Below the pieces are notes generated by a model. That model saw nothing but the letters and a program-made list of their open reading frames with translations. It did not search any database and was not told where the DNA came from. A DNA stretch of 38,103 nt from Schoenoplectus triqueter (lineage: Eukaryota > Streptophyta > Magnoliopsida > Poales > Cyperaceae). Below, one piece after another: positions 22,101 to 30,056 of the stretch. Location of the stretch: NCBI GenBank assembly GCA_964058805.1, contig CAXKVV010000071.1:1-38103 (forward strand), read 5' to 3'. Each line of letters starts with the position of its first letter. Position 1 is the stretch's first letter. Both the position numbers and the translations under genes were made by a program.

Positions 22101-22602
22101 ATCCTTTGCTTGATACTCTTCCACTAACATTGAGACGACCACAACGGGCTATGTATCCACGCGTGTGATATACACTCTGTGCCTGACTCTCTATTTATCT
22201 TCTAATTATTAGTTATAAACTTTATTTGTCACTTAGATGTTATGAACTTTTATATTATGGGCTTTGATATTATGAACTTTTGTATTATGGGCTTCTCTTG
22301 ATGATATTTTTTTCATTATTATTATTAAAATCCAAATACATGAACTACTCTTAATACAATTTAAATCTTAGAAAAAAATGAGTTACATAAATTATTCATA
22401 TTCATATCTTAAATTCGGATTTGTAAATAAATAAATAAATTCTAGGCCCACTCTTGTTAAGTATGGATCTGGATCCGCTTTTAACAAATACGGACCTAGG
22501 TACGCGTTTAACAAAAGCAGATTTGTTAGTTTCGTGATTTCCGACCCAACAATATTATTTTCGTTTTTTTGATTTTTTTACGTTATTAATAAAAATATCG
22601 GT
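19194..22602. mobile_element. 3.4 kb terminal-inverted-repeat element carrying a PMD gene remnant
   Basis: The arms match for about 120 bp or more: ACCGATATTTTTATTAATAA at 19194 and its inverse ending at 22602, then shared GGGTCGGAAAT, AAACTAAC and TTGTTAAACGCG-like blocks. A CCGTATTTGTTAAAAGCG motif recurs in both orientations in the subterminal parts. Target duplication is unclear, so the outer boundary may shift by a few bases. The interior codes for a decayed plant mobile domain protein on the plus strand. No MuDR-type transposase is seen, so the class is uncertain; a non-autonomous Mutator-like element is the best guess because PMD genes are known cargo of such elements. Confidence 0.75.
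20045..22168 (+). pseudogene. Plant mobile domain (PMD, MAIN/MAIL-like) protein, decayed
   Basis: Reading along the plus strand gives family landmarks: YEPALKRLRLYHVAQIGQTN (about 20085), KIHTFHMSVSDMTITL and VACLLGLPVDD (20186-20275), REHFSNLPEDATSAQIDQYT (about 20440), FRPLILLQMWA after a frameshift near 20630, VPLIHFWIISYHYSDRVIRQ (about 21081) and a C-terminal DPLLDTLPLTLRRPQRAMYP (about 22100-22160). These match the PMD of MAIN/MAIL1 and so-called phosphatase-7 long-form proteins, which host versions use in silencing and genome stability. In-frame stops lie at 20180, 20237, 20306, 20429 and 20573, plus later frameshifts. Several replace expected W or Q. An AT-rich insertion near 20815-20900 may be an intron. 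No functional product is expected. Confidence 0.8.
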
Positions 22603-23271
22603 TATTATTAGATACTAGTATTTATTATTATTAATATTTTAAATAGTGATTATAGCATCTGACCCGTTTGACAGTATTTTCTTGAAAAAAAAGGCATTTT
22701 ATTATTTTTAACATGAGATTCAGAGGTTGCTGATAAAGGATAAGTAGCTTTTCAGAGTGATATTGGGTAAGGTGATGCCAAATAGATGAAGAAAAACTGT
22801 GTCACAACGAACTACTGTGCAAATGTCAGTTGTAACTTGCAAACGCGCACAAACACAAGATCCACCGATTTTGGGAAATATGAATCATGATATGTTTCCT
22901 CAAACAAAAAAAAAGTATGATATGATAGAGAAACATAAAAACCTATTTTTAACTCGACATCAGATTCCAAGAAATACTACCTGCTACCTCTCCTCTTACC
23001 ATTACCATTAGTCAAGCCCCCTATACATTCTAACTCTAATCCTTTTCAGCTAGAAAACATATGTGGACAGTTTTTGAGATGTCAAATTCCACATTAAGCT
23101 GGCGCCTTGTTTCCCACAAATACATTCATTTCTACACGTGGCAATATCTCACTGGTCAGGAATCACATCCTATCATCCTAATCAACAAAATTTAAAAAAA
23201 AATAAACAACAAGAAACTGGGTCCACTGTCTTTTGGCTCGGTTAATACGCGTCCGGATTTAATAACATAAG
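22603..23271. other. 3' flank of the kinase gene
   Basis: This lies between the kinase stop codon and the 3.4 kb PMD element. I saw no convincing minus-strand AATAAA within 300 bp of the stop. There is a G-box/ABRE-like CACGTGGC at 23135-23142, which points to no obvious gene. The 70-codon open frame at 22799-23011 on the plus strand has no recognisable domain. Confidence 0.4.
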
Positions 23272-25082
23272 CTAGAAGAAGTCGAACCGGTTTGTTTTCT
23301 GGCGATCGTTGCCTGAACCAGACCGGTTAAGACCAGGTACAATAGGAGGCCGGTACGATCTCAGCAATGCAAAATTTATCCCTTTGAAGAAACTATGCGC
23401 CTTCACATCAGCGGCACCACGGCGTGAACCAAGCCGGGCTACTGGGTCCTTCACCAGCAAGCCCGCAATAAGGTCCCGAGCTGCTGCCTCAGTAGGTCCC
23501 ACCGGAGATGTGCCCGATGGAAAAGCGAGCGGCTGCTTAACAATGCTGCGTAGAGTAAACTCATTTGTGGGCCCTTTAAATGGTGTTCGACCGTAAATCA
23601 GTTCATAGAGGAATATTCCATAGGCCCACCAGTCCACTGCACTGCCATGGGACCCACCGGCGGCAACCTCCGGTGCAACATATTCATGAGTACCGACGAA
23701 TGAGCATGAACGGGCGGTGACAGGTTCGGCTATGAACTGCCGACTCGGCTTGGTTCGACTGCTGTTTGATTTTCTTGGCCTGAACAGATGGTCGGGGAGA
23801 CATGATGGATCGGCTGAAGGGGCAGCGCTGAAGGCTGTGTACTCGACGGCTTCGACAGATGGTGATGACGTGGACTCTAATGACAAGTCAAAATCTGAGA
23901 GCATGATGTGGCCATCAGATCGAATTAGAATATTCTCTGGTTTCAGATCTCTGTACACTATTCCGAGCATGTGGAGGTATTCTAGCGCCAGTAGAACCTC
24001 AGCTGCATAAAACCTGAGAGAGACAAAAATGCCCACTTAATAAAAAAAAGGTCTTTGGTTACAATTTACAAAGATTAAAAAGTAACGGAATTTGCATTTC
24101 AGGAAGCAGATGTGCAATAAAAATTTATAATCGTGAAGTTATTGATGATATTACTGGCTGATAGGAACCCCATTTGAGGCAAATTGAAAAGGCACCTCTT
24201 TTAATTCATTGGTTAAAGGCACTTGAAAATTTGAAATGACTTACTTTCAGTCAAAAAAATAAATACAAATTCCCTTCGCACTTTCTTTTCTAGAAAGCTT
24301 TGTCCATTTTAAGAATTTCCTCTCCACTATCCAAATTATTAGAACATAATAGACATTAATAAATAAACACACAAATTTGAAATTAAATCGAAGTATTACC
24401 TCGCAGCAGCAACCGGGAAACGGAGGCCTGGTTGGCGGTGCCGAAGCAAGTGTAAATCGCCGCCACTACAGAACTCCATGATGACACACGAGTAATGCGG
24501 TGCCGCATCAAAATCGGCATAAAGGCTTGGTAAGAAAGGATGATCAAGCAATTTTAAAATCCTCTTCTCTGTCGCGGCTCTCTCGAGCTTTTTCTTCTTT
24601 GCCAGTGCCAATTTGTCAACAACCTTCATGGCATAATAACATTTCTTCTCATCTCTAAGACGACATAAGTACACTGTGCCAATGTCACCGCTGCCAATTT
24701 GTTTTATAAGTATGAAATCCTTTGGTCCAAGTGGGCCGGGAAGTCGGTGTATTATCAGGTTTAATTCTTCGGCAGAGCGGTGAGGCTTAATGGATACTCT
24801 CTCCGGCGAGGTGGTCACAGGAGGAGGAGATGGTGCCTGAGGCTGTGTCGCTTCAAAGGAGAGTCGTGATAGACTGGAGCTGCGGTCACAACTGCCGGTG
24901 CTGCTACTACCAGAACTCTGGCTTGAATTTAGAGTTTCAGACCCGGTTTCCATGTCAGAGTCTGGAGAGAGATCTAGCATAGTTATGGGATTTTGCTCGT
25001 TTGGTTTGAGTGGTGGAAGGGATGTGAGAGTAAGAGAGGTTTTATTCTCTGGCGAGGAATAGGGAGGAATAGTGGTGGGCAT
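23272..25082 (-). CDS. PID: PINOID-like AGC-VIII serine/threonine protein kinase, two exons
   Basis: Exons join 25082-24400 and 24013-23272, giving 474 residues. Seen: Ser-rich N-terminus (about 39-75), Gly loop [12 protein letters not shown] (129-140), ATP lysine K153, helix-C E172, catalytic YRDLKPEN (248-255, D250), DFD at 268-270 in place of DFG (an AGC-VIII hallmark), an insertion of about 55 residues with a basic patch (306-319), activation segment [15 protein letters not shown] (329-343), and a C-terminal FDFF (471-474) like the PDK1-docking hydrophobic motif. Known family role: PINOID phosphorylates the PIN hydrophilic loop at the plasma membrane, setting auxin flow and organ initiation; PDK1 phosphorylates its activation loop, where S330/S332 are the equivalents. 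An in-frame TAG at 25122-25124 bounds the ORF upstream. M35 (24978-24980) has A at -3 and lines up with the usual PID start, giving 440 residues, so it may be the true start. Domains are complete with no frameshift. PID2 is the main alternative name. Confidence 0.93.
24014..24399 (-). other. Intron of the PINOID-like gene (386 bp, phase 2)
   Basis: Read on the minus strand, the exon ends GCGAG and the intron opens with GTAATA; it closes with CTCTCTCAG followed by exon G-TTT-TAT. The split AG|G codon encodes R228, and joining restores the kinase sequence SxR|FYAAEV without a gap. AT-rich content and a pyrimidine tract before the acceptor fit a plant U2 intron. It lies just before the helix that leads into the catalytic loop. 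Confidence 0.93.
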
Positions 25083-25223
25083 AGAAACAGGGAATATCTT
25101 TTGGCTGGTTGCTACAAAAGCCTAGCAGGGAAGATCTTGGAACAGTGAAACACAACAGAGATTAGTGATTCTATTCTGGTTTTCTTGGTGGAGTTGTGCT
25201 TTTAAAGTACTAGTTGTTGTATT

Positions 25224-25229
25224 TTACAT
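25224..25229 (-). promoter_or_regulatory. Start-stop upstream ORF (AUG-UAA) in the kinase leader
   Basis: Minus-strand ATGTAA lies about 140 nt upstream of the main ATG. It is one of only two ATG triplets in the predicted leader. A minimal AUG-stop is a known translational control element in plants: AUGUAA causes boron-dependent ribosome stalling in Arabidopsis boron-transport genes. Whether it acts here is inference. Confidence 0.5.
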
Positions 25230-25282
25230 AGGGAGGAGCTGTGGGGCTAGTGCTTGAAAGAAAAATCCAAGGAGAAAGAGGA

Positions 25283-25294
25283 CTAAAGCTTCAT
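25283..25294 (-). promoter_or_regulatory. Three-codon upstream ORF (M-K-L-stop) in the kinase leader
   Basis: Minus-strand ATG AAG CTT TAG lies about 200 nt upstream of the main start and upstream of the AUG-UAA element. It would be inside the optional leader intron (about 25337-25252) if that intron is used, so splicing could remove it. Confidence 0.4.
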
Positions 25295-25408
25295 TGAAGA
25301 GAGGAGGGGAGTGGAAGCAGAGCAGCCTTTAACTTACCACCTGTGGCTTTTTACAGTAAGAGGAGCAGGGGTTTATTTTGATTAAAGGAGATGACTCTGG
25401 CCTCTGCG

Positions 25409-25416
25409 TTTTATAG
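25409..25416 (-). promoter_or_regulatory. Candidate TATA box of the PINOID-like gene
   Basis: Minus-strand CTATAAAA lies about 330 bp upstream of the first ATG. With normal TATA spacing, transcription would start near 25380, leaving a leader of about 300 nt. The leader is rich in CT on the sense strand, typical of plant 5' UTRs. A GTAAGT donor-like site at 25332-25337 and a TTTCTTTCAAG acceptor-like site near 25252 leave open a short leader intron. No TGTCTC/GAGACA auxin element was seen close by. Confidence 0.5.
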
Positions 25417-26163
25417 TAAACGGCTAATGTGATGGAAGGGATAGTTTAGTGCTGTTCTAGTAACATTTGCAGAAAGAACCTTTAATGTTTGCTTTATTTT
25501 CTTCTTGCTCTCGGATATGATTTGAGTGTATTGAACTATTGATTGAACAATCAGATCATGAACACATCTCGGTAACGATTCCGACTAGGAATAAAAAGTG
25601 AAATTTCCGATTCCCGTTTGTTCACCGAATTCTCAAAATTTCTTTTTTCCATGCTAGAATCAAGTATTGCACGAATCTTGATAAATATTAATTGCTTTCC
25701 GTGCTCATTTTTCTTTCTTCACAGCATCAATTTAATTTGCCTTAGTAACTGCAACGTGACCTTTCTCATTCAGTACACCACTTGGTTGACCGGTGGACCG
25801 TAAGATTGTGATCTCTTCATCTCTTATTTACGCACAGACTATAAATATCATTGTTGATTATTTACCACGCTTCAAAAAATGCTTCCCCTTCTCTTTGAAT
25901 ATATTCGTAAAAAAAATACACACGACATGAAACACCTAAATGCAGAACATCACGTTTATAACTCAGAACTGTAAATTTCGTTCTACTCCTTTAAAACGTG
26001 ATGTCATCCAATGTTTTAAAATACGGTTTTTTTCATACATATGGAGAACCACTACATATCGCATATGCGGGATGCAGCCGTATATTTGGAGATGTGTATG
26101 TGGATTTTTAGATATATTCATAGAGAATATATAAAAACATAAATGCATATTGCAAATAAAAAG
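25417..26163. other. Upstream region of the kinase gene
   Basis: Likely promoter sequence proximal to 25416. The block 26010-26085 holds ATCGCATATGCGGGATGCAG with a CGCATATGCG palindrome of unknown role. No competing gene seen. Confidence 0.4.
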
Positions 26164-26240
26164 AAGCTGGGTCTAGTGGCTTTGTCCCTTGGAGAATACT
26201 CAAAGAGGTTTTGGGTTCGATTCTCCTCCAAAATAAATAT
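26164..26240 (+). ncRNA. tRNA-derived Pol III head, possible SINE fragment
   Basis: A box-A-like GGGTCTAGTGGC (26169-26180) and a box-B GGTTCGATTC (26214-26223) are spaced as in a tRNA gene. The stems do not pair fully (the T-arm has only about 3 of 5 pairs), so it is not a working tRNA. A CTCCAAAATAAATATTTTC TTGGAG hairpin follows. A SINE tail, if any, may continue beyond the hAT insertion at 26262. Confidence 0.5.
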
Positions 26241-26261
26241 TTTCTTGGAGTTTTACACAAC

Positions 26262-26965
26262 TAGAGTTGTCAATGGATCAGATTCGAATCGGATCCTAGA
26301 TGATTCAAATAGAAATCCATTAAAAATTTATAAGATCCATATGTGGATCCGTATCCAATAAAATTTTAAGAATCCAAATGCGAATTCATATTTACTCTTA
26401 AAGCGGATTTGGATCATATTTCGAATCTTATATTATAACAATATTAAAAATAACATAATTAATATATGACAAGAGAAAAAATATTATGTTATCTTAAAAT
26501 TATTTCAAACATAACAACAATCATAATTCACATTTACTATTATAGCAATTTTAAAATTATTTGTTCTAATTATAAACGTAGCAACAATCATAACTATTTG
26601 TTCTAACTTTCAAAACATACAATAAACATCAAATAACATAATAAAATTTACCTAATTAATACAATAACTACTATTCAACTTTATGAATTAACACAGATTG
26701 AAACATAAACATTGCTCTTCAATTTAAACTAAATTGGACATGTCTATTTTATTAATTAACATATGATATAATTTTATTTATTTATCGAATTCATAGCAGA
26801 TTTGAATTCGAATCTTATAAGATCCATTATATTAGATGGATTATTTTCTAGAATACATATGCGGATCCAATAAACTAATGAATATATTTTAAGGATTCAT
26901 ATGCGGATCCATTTGTGCGGATTCAAATCAAATTTTTAGATTATGAATATCCATTGACAGCCCTA
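26262..26965. mobile_element. Non-autonomous hAT element, copy 2 (complete)
   Basis: Ends TAGAGTTGTCAATGGAT and inverse TAGGGCTGTCAATGGAT (15 of 17). Flanks TACACAAC (26254-26261) and TACACAGC (26966-26973) match at 7 of 8. It holds many GGATCC/GGATTC-type subterminal words (AGATCCATATGTGGATCC) and an AT-rich core, with no transposase. It lies about 0.85 kb upstream of the kinase TATA box, so its ends could influence that promoter; this is inference. Confidence 0.9.
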
Positions 26966-26973
26966 TACACAGC

Positions 26974-28132
26974 CCAATAGAAATAGTAAGTGTTCATATC
27001 TTTTGTGATACCTTCAAAAAAGGTATATATATGAAAAACTGCATGGCAGGGAATGTATAGTGATTTTCATGCGAATTGGCTACTGCATACGTATTTACGG
27101 CCGCATTTAAAAACAAAACACTAATGTTATCCTATCTCCAGACATAATATCCAAACATCCAATTATGCTAAAACATGAAAAATATATAATTTCAATGATT
27201 ACTTTTTTTTTTAAATAATGAAGAGACCTATCAGACTTGTCACTGGAAACAATTTATAGTCCATGCAGTGTCCAATAATTATTTATCCACCTCTTTATTT
27301 ATTAACTGCAAATGGATAATATTGAATGATAAATTTAAATTTTTTATATATACAAAATTTACACAAAAAATTGTAGCTTTAATCATTAATAATCACGCTT
27401 CTCCGTTTAACAAATGTATTATTGTAGTTGATAAATAAGAAAAGATGGATAGGTGGGTGGAGAATAGAAAGGGGGACTCCTAATTCTATGACCCTCGTTT
27501 GAAAGTATTTACATTATTGTAATTATTAATTAACTCAAATTAAATGTCAATCATACATAACAGTCGGCATATACTTCCAATCTTAGTACTCCCAAAGTCC
27601 CAACTGTGGAGACTGTCCTTCTCCCTCCTTAATTTGCATTTAGCTCGCATTTTTTTTCATGCGGAGAATGTGATGTAACTCTTCATATTAATGTTGTTGT
27701 TACAGTAATAAGTTTTAGTATTTACATTGTTGTTACAGTAATATGTAACTCTCCATCTCCCTCCTTAATACCCAAGTTTTTGAAACATATGCATGTGATT
27801 TCTGATTAGTCAAGGATTTTTTTTTTCTGAACTACATACATATAGCCGGCGGAGCTAAAAGAATTTTGAATAGATATCAACAATTATAACAAAAAAAATT
27901 ATGTGGCACTATTATAACTACTCCAAGCTCTAAAACTCAAACATATCTCATAGAAATTACAACATTCATACTCTGGCGGTCACGTTGTGCTAAAACATTC
28001 TCAAATATCTCGAAACCGATAGCTCCACTGCTACAAGAGATAGCTTCAGGACTAATCTTATTATAATTACTTTTATCTTATTTAATTATATTTACTTATA
28101 TGGATAAGGATAATTTTAAATAAGTATGGTAA
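26974..28132. other. Intergenic spacer
   Basis: A short direct duplication TGTTGTTACAGTAATA near 27692 and 27728 is the only structure noticed. Confidence 0.4.
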
Positions 28133-28141
28133 TAAAAATAT

Positions 28142-28445
28142 GAGGAGGGATCACTTGACAATAGTCATTTTTGAGAATGGATTTTCAAATAAAGACGGAA
28201 AAAACTTAAAAAAAAATTATAAATATGTTATTCTAACTTATAGATTGACGGTGATTCAAATTTCATATAATTTAATTATCGTTCGATAGTCCGTGAAAAT
28301 CATTTAATTTGAATCGTTATAAATTACATAAAATTTTATTAATCTTTAATGAACTATCAAACAGTAGTAAAATTATATGAAATATGCATCACCATCAAAT
28401 CTATAAATAAAAGAATTTAAAAATTCATTATTAAGATTCCTCCCA
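28142..28445. mobile_element. Mutator-like MITE related to 14710-15076
   Basis: Ends are GAGGAGGGATC and the inverse of TGGGAGGAATC. Flanks TAAAAATAT (28133-28141) and TAAAAAATA (28446-28454) agree apart from one A in a run. Inner arms share TATAGATTGA and AAATTTCATATAATTT with the 14710 element, so the two probably belong to one family. Confidence 0.75.
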
Positions 28446-28545
28446 TAAAAAATATTTTTATCCAATTTGTACTCATTGACACTCCAATACGTAGTAAACT
28501 CAACCAAACAGCTAGTTTGCCACCTGTGATTTAGTCCATTGCACG

Positions 28546-28732
28546 CAGGGGCGGATTTTTTTTTTTTTGGGGGGGGTCCCCAATCCTAGAAAGTTACACG
28601 TCATGTTGAAATTTATCATGTAATTTTATTTTGTACAGTGTATCGACATCTTCTAATTTATTAATTTTAATTCTTTAACGATGTAAACTCACATTTCAGC
28701 TCCCTATACTAAAATTCTGTCTCCGTATCCTG
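28546..28732. mobile_element. Short hAT MITE (187 bp) with perfect 8-bp duplication
   Basis: Begins CAGGGGCGGATT and ends CTCCGTATCCTG, weakly inverted (CAGG..CCTG, GGCGGA/ACGGA). Identical 8-bp flanks ATTGCACG lie at 28538-28545 and 28733-28740. A T12-G8 homopolymer run lies just inside the left end. The size and duplication indicate hAT. Confidence 0.85.
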
Positions 28733-28740
28733 ATTGCACG

Positions 28741-29393
28741 TGACCTCTAAGATCCTCTTTTCCTGACATTTTCAAGTGCACTTCGACTCGCTTCCTACCT
28801 ACCTCACGAGCCGGAATGACATACCAGGAGAGCAAAAAAACTCTCAAGATGGAGTACTTTTGATCTGATCCAAATCAACGGTCCTGATTTAACAATAATA
28901 AACCTCCATACATCAAAATTCATATTTAAACTTTTTCACGGTTGTTATAATTAGTATAAACAGTTGTGATTATTTTTTAAAAATTCTCCACAGAACATAT
29001 TTACAGAGGATACTCTCTCCTCTCACAAGCCCTCCCTCAGTCGTGACTTCGTGAGTGACAACGTGTGTGAAGTTATTGTTTCTCTGAGCGAGGAGCCGAC
29101 CAAGTAGCTAGTGCGATTGATTTACAAACGAAAATTGAAAATTCTTTCAAATGAGCAGATCCAATCAAAAAAAGAAAATATCTGCAAAAATAGGGTCGTG
29201 CAGAGAAAGGACTACGACCTCTTTTCTGAAGGAGACGGATGCATCCGCATGTTTTAATGTTCTTTATTGACCTGAGCTACCAAAAAGCATCAAAAGCGTC
29301 ACATTTATCGAAAATTGGCCAATCAAAATATTTATTTTTCGAAACACCTAAAGATGAGCAGATGGAAGTATGAACTGTATGTTATGAAGAAGG
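28741..29393. other. Intergenic spacer
   Basis: GC-richer patch at 29010-29110 without a coding trace; a GTCGTGCAG..CTACGAC hairpin near 29193-29218. Nothing recognised. Confidence 0.4.
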
Positions 29394-29401
29394 GTAGTAA
29401 T

Positions 29402-29626
29402 TAGAGGTGATAGAATCTTATTCAATTTGTTCGGATTCGAATTCGATCAAATTTGATATTTTAAAAAAGTTAAACTAATTCGATTCGATCCGAATCTGAT
29501 CTGATCTGATCCAACCCGACATCAAATAATCTTCAATCCAATTGAAATCTATCAAAGATCTGAAAAAACACAACATATAAATTGATCCGACCCGATCCAA
29601 CCCGACCCGTCCGATTGCCACCTCTT
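29402..29626. mobile_element. Short hAT MITE (225 bp)
   Basis: Left TAGAGGTGATAG and right inverse AAGAGGTGGCAA, with flanks GTAGTAAT (29394-29401) and ATAGTAAT (29627-29634), 7 of 8. The interior has GATCCGA/CTGATCTGATC and CCCGACCCG words, typical subterminal hAT sequence. No coding. Confidence 0.75.
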
Positions 29627-29682
29627 ATAGTAATATAGTTTTACCATTGACGAGGAAGCAATTGGTCGGATAGTTCGTTAAA

Positions 29683-30056
29683 ATGTGTCAATTTTTGAGA
29701 TGGAGGAAGAAAAGTGTCAAATTTGAGACAGATCTAAAAGTGTTAAATTTAGGTCGAAAAGTAGATTAAGGTAAGACTCACTACTCCTTTTGAGTTGTAT
29801 TTACCCGAAATTAATTATGTCTGTGAAAGAGTTTGTACCATCTGTATTGAGCAAGAATTTATTATATAATTTTACGTACTGAGAATTGAAGTGTTAAATT
29901 TAGGACCAAAAACAAGTGTTAAATTTAGGATTAAGAATTTTGTGTTAAATTTATTATATTTTTCTATACTGACAGTCAGAGTGCTAAATTTAGAATAAAA
30001 AATAAGTGTTCAACTTGGACCGGAAAAAATAATAAGAGTTAGACTTTGGATCAAAA
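29683..30056. repeat. Degenerate AGTGTTAAATTTAGGA repeats
   Basis: Variants of GTGTTAAATTTAGGAC occur about nine times (near 29685, 29712, 29738, 29889, 29914, 29941, 29980, 30005, 30033), often 25-28 bp apart and joined by AAAAA-rich linkers. Non-coding; origin unknown. Confidence 0.65.

Noticed and set aside
23309..24010. Plus-strand frames of 95 and 97 codons opposite the kinase
   Set aside because: They are antisense shadows of kinase exon 2, which has full domain support on the minus strand.
26164..26240. Functional tRNA gene
   Set aside because: Box A and B are present but the T-arm and acceptor stems do not pair; called a tRNA-derived head instead.
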